This document shows positions 9,401-17,800 of a DNA stretch of 64,000 nucleotides, in pieces; position 1 is the stretch's first letter; each line of letters starts with the position of its first letter. Origin of the DNA: Gemmatimonadaceae bacterium (lineage in GTDB: Bacteria; Gemmatimonadota; Gemmatimonadetes; Gemmatimonadales; Gemmatimonadaceae); the NCBI GenBank assembly GCA_036504815.1, contig DASXUN010000020.1, positions 56,618-120,617 of the forward strand, in the 5' to 3' direction. The translations under genes and the position numbers were made by a program. The notes beneath the pieces were generated by a model. That model ran no database searches, was not told the origin of the DNA, and saw nothing but the letters and a program-made list of their open reading frames with translations.

Positions 9401-10468
9401 CGCCGCGACATTGGCGGTGAGCGGCCCGAGGGTCGGCGCGTAATACAGGCCCGCGTCGAACCAGCGCGACACGTTGGAATACGCGCCCAGCGGCATCACG
9501 GCGACGGTCGCCACGACGGTGGCCAGCGCCGCAAGGCGCGTACGCACCGGATGCTCGCGCCGCCACGCGGTGGCGATGAAGAGCAGCGCCAGCAAGGCCA
9601 GCAGGGCCCCGCTGCGCGTGATCGCGCGCTCCCGGAACTCCAGCGCCACGACTTCGGGCGGCGCAACGACCGCGCGCACCGCGAGCACGGCGTCGCCCTC
9701 GACATACACGCGCCGCACCGAATCGCCCGGCACGTCGGCCGGTCCGAACACGTAGCGGGCAATACCGGTCGGGCGCGCCGCGTGCGCATCGAGCGGCGTC
9801 GTCAGGTTGTCCGCCGGGGGCTCGGCGTGCAGCAGCGCCGTCGCGATGGCGGTGACGTTGCCGTTTGCCGCGGCCACGTACAGCGCGAGATAGAAAGGCG
9901 TCGCCATCACGCCGTGCGTCCCCGGGAGCGAATCGACGGGGAGGTTCAGCCGGCCCGCCCACACATCGGGCCTGCCGTCGCGCCCCCGCAGCACCGCACG
10001 CTCCGGGTGCCCACGCACCAGGCGATCGAGCGCATCCCAGGCGGCCGCGCCGCTGTCGGCGCCCGGTCCCCGGGCCGCGTCGGTTGCCGTCTGCTGCAGC
10101 GCGACGGCCGTCTCCTCGATGCGGCGGGCGAAATCCTCGGTGGCGCGCGCCGCCGCCTTCCGGCTCCACGCGGCCCAGTTCGCCTCGCGCCGCACCCGCT
10201 CGGTGCGCATCACGATGCCGTCGCCGACAAAAAGCACGGCCATCGCGAGGAAGAGCGCTTCGCGTCCGCGCCGTTGACGCCGACCCAGGGCAGGAATCGC
10301 GACGAGGACGGCCAGCCCGCACAGCCAGAGCCAGGCCGGCTGCATCGTGCGAATCCACGCCGCCGCCGTGAGGACGGTGGCTGCGGCCGATGGCATCCAG
10401 ACCCAGCGTGGCAGGGCGAGGACCGTGGGCGGCGCGGGCGCGGCGAGGCGCGGATCGGGTGAAGTCAC
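6446..10468 (-). CDS. Very large multi-membrane sensor histidine kinase, NtrY-like core
   Basis: From the GTG at 10468 this is a 1,340-residue protein. About three membrane helices lead, then an exported loop, about eight more helices, a second exported region, two helices, a third exported loop and a last helix before a HAMP linker. The cytoplasmic end has a PAS-like domain, the H-box AHEIKNPLTPMRLGMQHLRR (His near 1130, NtrY type), an N-box NVLENARHAG and the G-boxes GHGIAAD and GSGLGLAISRR. TATTAT lies eight bases before the GTG, supporting that start over a GTG 51 bases upstream. No response regulator is adjacent; its likely operon partner is the Ser/Thr kinase. The signal sensed is unknown. 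Confidence 0.88.
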   Translation of the reverse strand: MTSPDPRLAAPAPPTVLALPRWVWMPSAAATVLTAAAWIRTMQPAWLWLCGLAVLVAIPALGRRQRRGREALFLAMAVLFVGDGIVMRTERVRREANWAAWSRKAAARATEDFARRIEETAVALQQTATDAARGPGADSGAAAWDALDRLVRGHPERAVLRGRDGRPDVWAGRLNLPVDSLPGTHGVMATPFYLALYVAAANGNVTAIATALLHAEPPADNLTTPLDAHAARPTGIARYVFGPADVPGDSVRRVYVEGDAVLAVRAVVAPPEVVALEFRERAITRSGALLALLALLFIATAWRREHPVRTRLAALATVVATVAVMPLGAYSNVSRWFDAGLYYAPTLGPLTANVAALAMVSALALMGLFAAQRSRVNARMRWTWSAVLVIVAAIGPFFLRDVSRGIRVPTSGMSTELWLAWEISVFLAAFAVLLLGVTAGQSVVGGRRGLPGWLAPAIAGLSALIAPVLLEAPARLPGWYPVLWIAAIAALATARRARRAVLRTAFVAACGATTLVWSSAVRERVQLAERDVAGLGTADPDAAALLQRLAVELMQEAPTPSRPGLLARYAATELGAAGFPAELTSWDSLGRPMADLRVAMAAGLTSGLETFASEARRLRQPVLRQTTAAPVSQLVLAVPHAGGAVTTVVISPRTKLVPADPFIGLIGLGQAPNVEPPYTLQRADAHELHAGAERWSRRGDELHGDWVVPVGDAGAERVHARVDLRGIEVLAPRGALLVMVDLLFVLCIWSLLFASEGTGLRWLRLWARGWPRSYRLRLSLALFAFFVLPAGGFAAWSYRRLQTDDRQSRDLLVRETLRGVAAASDSVQLSEAAARFDTPLLLYADGLMLGTSDPLYDALAPVGRLLPPAVVRALGDNDDLLAGMDEQVGGSAVRFGYRAAIDSSGVRLVLSAPARSDELALDRRRRDVTVLVLVVTALGALAAFWLSGLAARTFARPIDMLRRGALAVAGGVREPLPGGRPPVEFEPVFDAFRQMAADLGASRDALEAAERRLAAVLRDVASGVVAVDAEGRISLINPRAVALLHAGAMPGVVASDVLETPLAERLHRFLSGVAEQEEFDIERHGGVQLHVRLTRLLRGARGAVITLDDLSELARAQRVLAWGEMARQVAHEIKNPLTPMRLGMQHLRRARRDARVDFDEVLDDNVERILAEIDRLDEIARAFSRYGMLPEEQAPPDAVDVAAIVADVVRLEQLGVGGVEWHMDGAASSVMAFAREPELREALLNVLENARHAGARQVRVSLGKGESAVRIVVRDDGHGIAADVLPRIFEPHFSTRTSGSGLGLAISRRLIEGWGGGIDVASGAGEGTVVTIRLVGRSAV

Positions 10469-10476
10469 TGGCGAGG

Positions 10477-10482
10477 ATAATA
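10477..10482 (-). promoter_or_regulatory. -10 box of the histidine kinase gene, leaderless spacing
   Basis: TATTAT on the minus strand ends eight bases before the GTG at 10468, so transcription would start about two bases before the start codon. No good -35 box is visible. Confidence 0.45.
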
Positions 10483-10556
10483 CCCCGTCGGCGCGACGGC
10501 GGCGATCTTCCCGGCACACCGCCCCAGATGCAGGGTACGCCTCAAGGGCCTATCAT

Positions 10557-10562
10557 TATAGT
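10557..10562 (+). promoter_or_regulatory. -10 box of the secreted-protein gene, leaderless spacing
   Basis: TATAGT ends six bases before the ATG at 10569, so the predicted +1 coincides with the A of the start codon. No Shine-Dalgarno lies between them. Confidence 0.45.
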
Positions 10563-10568
10563 CTCCCC

Positions 10569-11261
10569 ATGAAACGCTCCCTCTTTCTCGTCGCCCTCGT
10601 GCTGGCCGCACCGTCCCTGCAGGCGCAGGCGACGGTCGCCGATGACGGCAGTCTCACCCTGATCCGCGCGGGCGATCGCATCGGCCGGGAGGACTTCTCC
10701 ATCCGGCACGTCCCGACCACGGCCGGCGCTTTCGAGACCCTGACGCGGGGGGTCGTGGTCGCCGGCACGCGTCGCATCACGGTGGACCTCAGCACGGACT
10801 CCATCGGGCTGCCGGTCCGCTATCAGTTCAAGTCCACCGATGACGGGCGATCCGGCGACATCTACCGGGCCGAGGTCGTCGGCCACCGCTACAGCGCCCG
10901 GGTCGTCCGCACCACTGGCGAAGCCGCTCGGGAACTCCTCCTCCCAGCGGGCACGTTGATCGTCGAGGACGGCGTCCTGCACCCGCTGCAGTTCGTCGTC
11001 GCCCGCGGCGCGGGGAGCGTGCCGGCGGTCGTCCCGTCGCGCGGCGTGGTGGTGCGCCTCACCGTGGAGGAGGCCGGCGCCGACCGCGTGTCCATCGCGC
11101 TGCAGTCCATCGCCGCGCGGCGGTATCTCGTTCGCGAGGCCGGCGGAACCCTGCTGCGGGAGGTCTGGGTGGACGCTGCCGGCCATCTGCTGAAGGTGTC
11201 CGTCCCGTCGCAGCAACTCGTCGCGGTGCGCGACGACGCGCCGCGCTCGGCCAGCCGCTAG
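10569..11261 (+). CDS. Secreted protein of unknown function
   Basis: The 230-residue product begins with a clear signal peptide (MKRSLFLVALVLAAPSLQAQA), cleaved near residue 19-21. The rest is soluble and beta-rich, with alternating hydrophobic residues and no cysteines, and is probably periplasmic. I do not recognise a catalytic motif. The shape, repeated short strands with GDRIGREDF and RYQFKSTDDG, resembles lipocalin-like or DUF3108-like exported proteins, but that is a weak impression. It starts the plus-strand series leading into the TolC-adaptor-ABC genes, 127 bases before the TolC start, so a role in the same envelope process is possible. Confidence 0.75.
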   Translation: MKRSLFLVALVLAAPSLQAQATVADDGSLTLIRAGDRIGREDFSIRHVPTTAGAFETLTRGVVVAGTRRITVDLSTDSIGLPVRYQFKSTDDGRSGDIYRAEVVGHRYSARVVRTTGEAARELLLPAGTLIVEDGVLHPLQFVVARGAGSVPAVVPSRGVVVRLTVEEAGADRVSIALQSIAARRYLVREAGGTLLREVWVDAAGHLLKVSVPSQQLVAVRDDAPRSASR

Positions 11262-11388
11262 CACGCCATGCCGGCGCACCACGGACCGGGGACCCGCGGT
11301 GGGGCTCCTGGGCCGGACGCGTCCCCTGAAACTCCACTCGCCACGGCCCCGTACGACCAGACGGACCCAACAATTGGAAGCCTCGGAC

Positions 11389-12855
11389 ATGCGCCATTTC
11401 CTGACCGCCCTTGTCGTTTCCGGCGTCGCCCTTTCGGCCGCTGCCCAGTCGGCGTCGAATTCGCTGACGCTGGATGACGCCATTGGCATCGCCAAGAAGA
11501 ACAATCCCGCCTACCAGCAACAGCTCAGCGGCCGCACGCGAGCGGCGCTCGCGCTGCGCTCCGCGTATGGCGCCTTCCTCCCGGGAGCGGATGCCTCGTT
11601 CGGCACCGGCTACCGCCAGGGCAAGCAGGAGTTCTTCGGCGGCGTGGCGTTCGGCGCCACGTCGGACATCATCTCGAGCAACTGGGGCCTGAACTTCAAC
11701 GCCCGCCTCTCCGCGGCCACGGTCTCGGAGCTGCGCCGCGCGCGCGCCAACATGGAGGCCGCCGAGGCTGACGTCTCGGCCGCCGACGTGGCGCTGCGCG
11801 CCGGGGTCGTGAACCAGTTCCTCACCGCCCTCCAGAGCCAGGCCAACGCGGAGCTGCAGGACTCGCTCCTGACGAAGGTCCGGCTCGACCTCCAGCTCGC
11901 CAAGGCGCGCGTGGAGGTGGGTTCCGGCACGTCGCTCGACGTGAAGCGCGCCGAGGTCGCCATCGGCCAGCAGCAGGTGCTGGCGCTGCGCGCGCACAAC
12001 ACGGCCGAGGTGGACCAGCTGAAGCTGTTCCAGCAGCTCGGCGTCGCGCGACCTGGCCCGGTCACGCTGGTGCCGATGACGTCCGTCACCGCGCCGTCGT
12101 TCGAACTCGGCCAGCTGCTCGACATCGCCCGCAAGGGGAATCCGACGCTGCAGGGCTACCAGTCGCGGCAGGCCGCCGCCGCGCAGGGCGTGCGGTCGGC
12201 GCGGAGCGCGTACACCCCGACCGTCTCGCTGGGCGCCCAGCTGGGCGGCTACACGACGCAGTACAAGAACGCCGACTACCTCGTCGCGCAGGCGCAGAGC
12301 CAGACGCTGTCGAGCCAGGCCGGCTGCTTCACCACGGATTCGATCCGCCGCGGCGCCGGCCTCAGTTCCATCGGCGCCAAGTGCAACGCCATCCAGTTCA
12401 CGCCGCAGTCGGCGCAGGCCATCCGCGACGCCAACAAGACGTTCCCGTTCGACTTCACGTCGAGCCCGTACAACCTGTCGCTTACGCTGTCGCTCCCGCT
12501 CTTCGACAAGTTCGGACGCGAGCAGCGGGTGCAGGAGGCGCAGATCCTGCGGGACAACGCCCGGTACGACGTGCGCCGGCAGGAGCTGCAGCTCACCGCC
12601 GACGTGACCTCGGCCTGGACGTCGCTGCAGGCCGCGTATCGCACGGTGGGGCTGCAGGAGCAGAACGCCGCCGCCGCGCAGGAAGCCCTCACGCTGGCGC
12701 AGGAGCGCTATCGGGTGGGGGTCAGCTCGTTCGTCGAACTGGTGCAGGCCCGCAATGATTATGAGCGGGCCTCGAACGACCGCATCAGCGCCGTCTATGA
12801 CTACCATCGTGCCTGGGCCGCGCTCGAAAACGCGGTGGGCCGTCCCCTCCGCTAA
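11389..12855 (+). CDS. TolC-family outer membrane efflux channel
   Basis: The 488-residue protein has a signal peptide (residues 1-19, ending SAAAQ) and the duplicated long-helix pattern of TolC, starting LTLDDAIGIAKKNNPAY and repeated around ELGQLLDIARKGNPTL. The closing segment YRVGVSSFVELVQARNDY is the usual end of the second coil. Such proteins form trimeric channels that take substrate from a periplasmic adaptor. The ATG at 11389 has GGAAG about ten bases upstream. An unusual insert near 300-350 contains two cysteines (GCFTTD and GAKCNA). The adaptor gene starts 13 bases downstream, so the two are cotranscribed. Confidence 0.92.
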   Translation: MRHFLTALVVSGVALSAAAQSASNSLTLDDAIGIAKKNNPAYQQQLSGRTRAALALRSAYGAFLPGADASFGTGYRQGKQEFFGGVAFGATSDIISSNWGLNFNARLSAATVSELRRARANMEAAEADVSAADVALRAGVVNQFLTALQSQANAELQDSLLTKVRLDLQLAKARVEVGSGTSLDVKRAEVAIGQQQVLALRAHNTAEVDQLKLFQQLGVARPGPVTLVPMTSVTAPSFELGQLLDIARKGNPTLQGYQSRQAAAAQGVRSARSAYTPTVSLGAQLGGYTTQYKNADYLVAQAQSQTLSSQAGCFTTDSIRRGAGLSSIGAKCNAIQFTPQSAQAIRDANKTFPFDFTSSPYNLSLTLSLPLFDKFGREQRVQEAQILRDNARYDVRRQELQLTADVTSAWTSLQAAYRTVGLQEQNAAAAQEALTLAQERYRVGVSSFVELVQARNDYERASNDRISAVYDYHRAWAALENAVGRPLR

Positions 12856-12867
12856 CAGAGACAGACC

Positions 12868-14142
12868 ATGACCAAGCGTTCAAAGTGGATCCTCATCGGC
12901 GTCGGCGTGGTGATCGTCGCCGGCCTCGGCGGCCTCCAGTGGCAGAAGTCGAAGAAGAAGGGGACCGAAGTCCGCATCGAGGCCGTGCAGAAGCGCGATC
13001 TCGTGGCGTCGGTCACGGCGAGCGGCCAGGTGACGCCGCGCACCAAGGTGGACCTCTCGGCCGACATCACCGGCAAGATCGTGGCGCTGAACGTGAAGAT
13101 GGGCGACATGGTCAAGAAGGGGCAGCTGCTGCTCCAGATCGACCCGCAGCAGTTCGAGAGCCAGGTGCAGCGCGCCGAGGCGGCGCTGGCCAACTCGCGC
13201 GCGCGGCTGGCGCAGGCCAAGGCCAACCTCCTGCAGGCGCAGAAGAACTACCAGCGCTCGGCGGATATCCGGAAGACCAACGCCACGCTCATCAGCGACG
13301 AGCAGATCGAACAGCTCAAGACGACGTTCGAGGTCAACCAGGCGCTGCTCGAGGCCGCCCAGCAGGACGTGAAGCAGGGCGAGGCCACGCTGAAGGACGC
13401 CCGTTGGCAGCTCTCACGCACCAACATCTACGCGCCGATGTCGGGGCGCGTGACGCGGCTGAACGTCGAGAACGGCGAGACCGCCGTGCAGGGCACGTTC
13501 AACAAGGACGCGGCGACCCTGATGACCATCGCCGACATGAGCGTGCTCGAGACCAAGGTGAAGGTGGACGAGACCGACGTGTCGCGCATCTCGCTCGGCG
13601 ACTCGGCGGTCATCCAGATCGACGCCTTTACCGACACGACCTTCATCGGCAAGGTGGTCGAGATCTCGCAGAGCTCGGTCAAGGGCGCGGCGACCGGCAC
13701 CGGCGACCAGGCGATCGATTATGAAGTGAAGATCCGCCTGCTCAACCCGCCGACCGACACCCGGCAGGACTTCTCGGCCACGGCCAAGGTGATCACCGAC
13801 ACCCGTACGAAGGTGCTCGCGATCCCGATCATCGCCCTCACCGTCCGCGAGAACGAGGAGCTGAAGAGCCGCGATTCGGTCCCCAACAGCAAGGCGCCGG
13901 CCAAGCAGGTTGGGAAGAAGGACGTCGAGGGCGTCTTCGTGGTCGACGGGACCAACAAAGTGACGTTCCGGCCCGTTAAGGTAGGGATTGCCGGCGAGAA
14001 GTACTTCGAGGTGCTTTCCGGCGTGAAGGAGAACGATCGGATCGTGGGCGGCACGTACCAGGCCATCCGCGAGCTCAAGGACGGCGTCATCGTCCGCGAG
14101 GCCAAGCAACCGGAGCAGAAGCCCGGGGAGAAGAAGTCGTGA
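12868..14142 (+). CDS. Periplasmic adaptor (membrane fusion) subunit, MacA/HlyD family
   Basis: This 424-residue protein has one N-terminal membrane anchor (about 7-25), then a lipoyl half-domain ([20 protein letters not shown]), a long alpha-hairpin (about 95-175, rich in Ala/Gln/Lys) and a second lipoyl half ([18 protein letters not shown]) leading to beta-barrel and membrane-proximal domains. This is the order of MacA-type adaptors that link an inner-membrane ABC transporter to TolC. It lies between the TolC-like gene and the ATPase gene, and its TGA overlaps the GTG of the ATPase by four bases, so the three should form one tripartite exporter. Confidence 0.93.
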   Translation: MTKRSKWILIGVGVVIVAGLGGLQWQKSKKKGTEVRIEAVQKRDLVASVTASGQVTPRTKVDLSADITGKIVALNVKMGDMVKKGQLLLQIDPQQFESQVQRAEAALANSRARLAQAKANLLQAQKNYQRSADIRKTNATLISDEQIEQLKTTFEVNQALLEAAQQDVKQGEATLKDARWQLSRTNIYAPMSGRVTRLNVENGETAVQGTFNKDAATLMTIADMSVLETKVKVDETDVSRISLGDSAVIQIDAFTDTTFIGKVVEISQSSVKGAATGTGDQAIDYEVKIRLLNPPTDTRQDFSATAKVITDTRTKVLAIPIIALTVRENEELKSRDSVPNSKAPAKQVGKKDVEGVFVVDGTNKVTFRPVKVGIAGEKYFEVLSGVKENDRIVGGTYQAIRELKDGVIVREAKQPEQKPGEKKS

Positions 14143-14957
14143 GCGACAGTACGCACGCAGACGCGCCGATCAGCACGACGGCGGAACGCCAGGCGGTCAC
14201 CTCGCAGCCCGGGGTGACGCCCAGCCGCGACTGGGTCATCGTCACGCGCGGCATCAAGCGCGAGTATGACATGGGCGGCGAAATCGTCCGCGCGCTTCGC
14301 GGTGTGGACATTGCCATCCGCCGCAACGAGTACGTCGCCATCATGGGTCCGTCGGGATCGGGCAAGTCCACGCTGATGAACATCGTGGGCTGCCTCGACA
14401 CGCCCACGGACGGCGAGTACTGGCTCAACGGCACGCTGGTCTCGTCCATGAAGGACGACGAGCTGGCGCGCATTCGGAACAAGGAGATCGGGTTCGTCTT
14501 CCAGACGTTCAACCTGCTCCCCCGCGCCACGGCCCTGCACAACGTGGAACTGCCGCTCGTCTACGCCGGCATGTCGGCCAAGCAGCGCAAGGAGACGGCG
14601 GCCTATGCCCTGGAGCGCGTGCAGCTCACCAGCCGGATGCATCACAAGCCCAATGAGCTCTCGGGCGGCCAGCGCCAGCGTGTGGCCATCGCCCGGGCGC
14701 TGGTGAACAGCCCGTCCATCCTGCTCGCCGACGAGCCGACGGGCAATCTCGACTCGACGACGTCGTCGGAGATCATGCGCGTCTTCGAGGAGCTCGCCGA
14801 CCAGGGGCAGACGGTGATCATGGTGACCCACGAAGCCGACATTGCCGCGCACGCCCGCCGCGTGGTCGCGCTGCACGACGGCCAGGTGTCCAGCGACACC
14901 CGTCGCGAGCGTTTCGTGCGGGAGAATGAGCAGATCATCGCGGCGAAGCAGCACTAG
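14139..14957 (+). CDS. ABC exporter ATPase, MacB/LolD type
   Basis: The 272-residue ATPase has Walker [10 protein letters not shown], the Q-loop in [11 protein letters not shown], signature [15 protein letters not shown], Walker [13 protein letters not shown] and the switch His in MVTHE. The N-terminal 30 residues before the fold are unusually long for this family. In E. coli MacB the ATPase and permease are one chain; here they are separate, as in LolD-type systems. It is the only ATPase in an island with six permeases, so it probably energises several of them (inference). Translation from the GTG overlaps the adaptor stop (GTGA). The stop codon touches repeat element A. Confidence 0.94.
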   Translation: MSDSTHADAPISTTAERQAVTSQPGVTPSRDWVIVTRGIKREYDMGGEIVRALRGVDIAIRRNEYVAIMGPSGSGKSTLMNIVGCLDTPTDGEYWLNGTLVSSMKDDELARIRNKEIGFVFQTFNLLPRATALHNVELPLVYAGMSAKQRKETAAYALERVQLTSRMHHKPNELSGGQRQRVAIARALVNSPSILLADEPTGNLDSTTSSEIMRVFEELADQGQTVIMVTHEADIAAHARRVVALHDGQVSSDTRRERFVRENEQIIAAKQH

Positions 14958-15135
14958 ATTGAGGATTGGGAATCCGGAACGGGATTGAAGATCCCGATTG
15001 CGGACCACGATTGGCGATTGAAGGGCGGCCCCCACCGGGGGGCCGCCCTTCGCGCGTTATCGGGAGCCGCGCCATCGCGAATCGTCATCCCGAATCGCAA
15101 TCCTCCATCTCGTTCCGGATTCCAGATCCTCAATC
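14957..15135. repeat. Intergenic palindromic repeat, element A (with central terminator)
   Basis: Two long imperfect arms face each other. The left begins GATTGAGGATTGGGAATCCG; the right, read in reverse complement, begins GATTGAGGATCTGGAATCCG. Inside each arm the sequence continues as loose units of the form GATTGCG/GATTGGC. The same arms recur at 20315-20446, 44647-44768 and 45943-46108. Only this copy carries a perfect GC hairpin at its centre. It fills almost the whole gap between the ATPase and first permease genes and encodes nothing. Confidence 0.85.
15021..15050. terminator. Perfect hairpin at the centre of element A
   Basis: A 13-bp stem (15021-15033 with 15038-15050) flanked by AA and TT on either side resembles a bidirectional intrinsic terminator. 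If active, it would limit transcription from the ATPase gene into the permeases. Confidence 0.65.
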
Positions 15136-15174
15136 AGTGGGAAACTCCGTCCCTCTGTCGTCCGTACGGAATCC

Positions 15175-16422
15175 ATGCTCTTCTTCGAGTCCATCCGCCT
15201 CGCCCTCGCCACCATCCGCGCCCAGAAGCTGAAGAGCTTCTTTACGCTGCTCGGCGTCTGCATCGGGGTGATGTTCCTCATCGCCGTGGTCAGCATCGTC
15301 GAGGGGATGGGGCGGTACATGGAGCAGGACCTGATCGGCAAGCTCATCGGGGTGAATTCCTTCGAGCTGCGGCACCGCCCGAACATCAACATGGGCGACG
15401 TGGACCCCTCGGTCTGGGAGTCGTATCGCCGCCGGCCGCGCCTTTACCGCGACGACCTCGCGCCGGTGATCGAAGCGCTCCCCACCGGGACGCGCTGGGC
15501 GATGGTCAGCGACAACAGCCTGCCGGTCTCGTCGCGCTACTCGGGCGGCCCGCGCAACGCCCAGATCAGCGCCATCGACGGCGACTTCTTTGCCATCCGC
15601 AAGTTCGTCATCGCCGAAGGGCGCGACTTCACGCCGCAGGAGCTGGAGATGGGGACGCCCGTGGTCATCATCGGCCCCGACATCGTCAAGCGGCTCTTCC
15701 CGGGGCTCAACGCCATCGGGCGCGAGCTCAAGATGGGCGGCCTTCCCTACACCGTCGTCGGCGTCCTCGAGACGCAGGGCAGCGCGTTCGGCCTCTCGTT
15801 CGACAACCAGGTCTTCGCGCCGTGGCAGTCGCCGGTGCACCGCCTGCTCAACCGCGTGCCCAGCATCATCGACGCCGTCATCGTGCAGGTGCCGTCGGCA
15901 TCGCAGATGACCGAGGCGCAGGAGCGGGTGCGCCAGGTGATGCGCACGCGCCACAAGCTGCGCCCGGGTCAGCCCGACAACTTCTCGCTGCAGACCTCCG
16001 AGAGCGCGCTCGCCTTCTGGAACAAGCTCAAGCGCTACCTCGTGATCGCCGGCATCGCGCTCCCCGCCATCGGTCTCGTCGTCGGCGCCATCGTGATCAT
16101 GAACATCATGCTCGTGGCGGTGGCCGAGCGCACCCGTGAGATCGGCATTCGCAAGGCACTCGGCGCGCGGCGCGTCGACATCCTGAGTCAGTTCCTGGTG
16201 GAATCCGCGACGCTGAGCACGGTGGGCGCGGCCGTCGGCATCGCGCTGGGGGTGGGGCTCGCCAAGCTGATCTCCGCGCTGAGCCCGCTCCCCGCGACGG
16301 TCGCGCCGTGGTCGGTGGTGGTGGGCGTGGCGCTGGGCGCCGGCGTCGGCATCATCAGTGGCGTCTATCCCGCCAGCCGCGCCTCGCTCCTCGACCCCAT
16401 CACCGCCCTGCGCCAGGAGTAA
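15175..16422 (+). CDS. MacB/FtsX-type ABC permease, pair 1 first member
   Basis: This 415-residue permease has one N-terminal helix (SFFTLLGVCIGVMFLIAVVSI), a periplasmic domain of about 240 residues (MacB_PCD type) and three C-terminal helices. The cytoplasmic motif AERTREIGIRKALGA is the conserved ATPase-coupling segment of the FtsX superfamily. It groups with the proteins at 17801 and 21679 by its opening (LKSFFTLLG) and its end (LLDPITALRQE). Its partner starts six bases downstream. No ATPase domain is fused. Start ATG at 15175; the Shine-Dalgarno is weak. Confidence 0.92.
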   Translation: MLFFESIRLALATIRAQKLKSFFTLLGVCIGVMFLIAVVSIVEGMGRYMEQDLIGKLIGVNSFELRHRPNINMGDVDPSVWESYRRRPRLYRDDLAPVIEALPTGTRWAMVSDNSLPVSSRYSGGPRNAQISAIDGDFFAIRKFVIAEGRDFTPQELEMGTPVVIIGPDIVKRLFPGLNAIGRELKMGGLPYTVVGVLETQGSAFGLSFDNQVFAPWQSPVHRLLNRVPSIIDAVIVQVPSASQMTEAQERVRQVMRTRHKLRPGQPDNFSLQTSESALAFWNKLKRYLVIAGIALPAIGLVVGAIVIMNIMLVAVAERTREIGIRKALGARRVDILSQFLVESATLSTVGAAVGIALGVGLAKLISALSPLPATVAPWSVVVGVALGAGVGIISGVYPASRASLLDPITALRQE

Positions 16423-16428
16423 CGCACG

Positions 16429-17685
16429 ATGACGTGGTTCGCCGCGCAGGCATCGCAGGTCTATGAGGGGGTGCGGATTGCCCTCGAGGCGCTCCGCGCC
16501 AATCGCGTGCGGGCGGGACTGACCATCCTCGGCATCGCGGTCGGCGTCTTCGTGGTCGTGGTGATCTCCGCGGCCGTGCACGGCATCAACCAGAGCGTGG
16601 CCAGGGATCTCGAGTCCACCGGCCCCACCACGTTCTACGTGCAGCGCTACCCCATCACCTTCGAGGCGTGCGACGGCACCGGCGACACCTGCAAGTGGCT
16701 GCAGAACCCGCCGATCACCTTCGATGAGATGGCCGCGCTGCAGCGTCTCGAGGGTGCCGCCGAAGTGGGCGCGGCCGACTTCTGGGCCGGCCCGGTGAAG
16801 TACCGCGACCGTCAGCTCCCGTCGGCATCCATCGAGTCGTACACGGGCAACTGGGCCGCGCTCGGCGCCCCCGAGATGATCGAGGGACGCGCCTTCACCG
16901 ATCAGGAGGCGCGCAGCGCCGCGCGAGTGGTGGTGCTCACGACCGTGACCAAGGAACGGCTGTTCGGAGACGCCGACCCGCTGGGAAAGGAGATCATGGT
17001 GATGGGCACGCCCGTCACCGTGATTGGCGTGTATCGGGACAACGCGAGCTTCCTGTCGGGCGGCGGCGACCGCGCGAAGGTGGTGATGCCCATCCAGTCG
17101 CTGTCGCGACGCCTCAACGTGCCCATCCGTGACATGGGGCTCGCCGTGAAGCCGCGCACGGGCTACCAGCCCGCCGAGGTCATTGACGACGTCACGGCCA
17201 CCCTGCGCGGGATGCGCGGCCTGCGGCCCGGACGCGAGTCGAATTTCGCGATCATCACGCAGGACAAGATCATGGACACCTACAACAAGATCTTCGGGAT
17301 GTTCTTCCTGGTGATGATCGCGTTGTCGGCGGTGGGGCTGATCGTGGGGGGCGTGGGCGTGGTGGCGATCATGATGATCTCGGTCACCGAGCGGACCCGC
17401 GAGATCGGCGTGCGCAAGGCGCTGGGCGCCACACGGCGCGCCATCCTGCTGCAGTTCCTCATCGAGGCGGTAACCCTGACCGGGTTGGGCGGGGCGATCG
17501 GCCTGTTCATCGGCTGGGGCGTGGCGTTCCTCGTGCGGCAGTACAGCCCCATCGCGGCCTCCGTGCCGCCCCTGGCGGTCGTCGCCGCGCTGGGCGCCAG
17601 CGCCGTGACCGGCGTGCTGTTCGGCATGCTGCCGGCGGCGCGGGCGGCGAGGTTGGATCCGGTTGATGCGCTGAGATACGAGTAG
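16429..17685 (+). CDS. MacB/FtsX-type ABC permease, pair 1 second member
   Basis: The 418-residue protein has the same four-helix layout as its neighbour but belongs to the second paralogue group: it opens with LRANRVRAGLTILGIAVGVF and ends LDPVDALRYE, like 19036 and 22930. Its periplasmic domain contains two close cysteines (CDGTGDTC) shared in pattern with the 19036 protein, probably a disulfide outside the cytoplasm (inference). The coupling motif VTERTREIGVRKALGA is intact. Immediate linkage to the 15175 gene suggests a heterodimeric permease. The stop is followed by a heptamer-repeat hairpin. Confidence 0.92.
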   Translation: MTWFAAQASQVYEGVRIALEALRANRVRAGLTILGIAVGVFVVVVISAAVHGINQSVARDLESTGPTTFYVQRYPITFEACDGTGDTCKWLQNPPITFDEMAALQRLEGAAEVGAADFWAGPVKYRDRQLPSASIESYTGNWAALGAPEMIEGRAFTDQEARSAARVVVLTTVTKERLFGDADPLGKEIMVMGTPVTVIGVYRDNASFLSGGGDRAKVVMPIQSLSRRLNVPIRDMGLAVKPRTGYQPAEVIDDVTATLRGMRGLRPGRESNFAIITQDKIMDTYNKIFGMFFLVMIALSAVGLIVGGVGVVAIMMISVTERTREIGVRKALGATRRAILLQFLIEAVTLTGLGGAIGLFIGWGVAFLVRQYSPIAASVPPLAVVAALGASAVTGVLFGMLPAARAARLDPVDALRYE

Positions 17686-17693
17686 TGCTGGCT

Positions 17694-17763
17694 GATGGCA
17701 GATGGCCGATGGCGGATGGCAGATGCGCCCCATCCGCCATCCGCCCTCCGCCATCCGCCATCT
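17694..17763. repeat. Heptamer-repeat hairpin, copy 1
   Basis: Four to five tandem units of type GATGGCA/GATGGCC/GATGGCG face five units of the complement type GCCATCC across a short GC loop, so the transcript can fold into a long stem. It fills the gap between permease pairs 1 and 2. Related arrays occur near 28302, 32249 and 37054. Confidence 0.85.
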
Positions 17764-17800
17764 CTCGAAACCCACACGGGATTCCGCCCGTAAGTAGCGC

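Noticed and set aside
6443..10462. A 1,339-codon open frame on the plus strand opposite the histidine kinase
   Set aside because: Its translation is Arg/His/Gln-rich without domains; it is the GC-driven shadow of the minus-strand kinase, whose motifs are complete.
17694..17763. Heptamer array considered as a CRISPR fragment
   Set aside because: Repeats are contiguous seven-base units with no spacers, and no cas genes are nearby.
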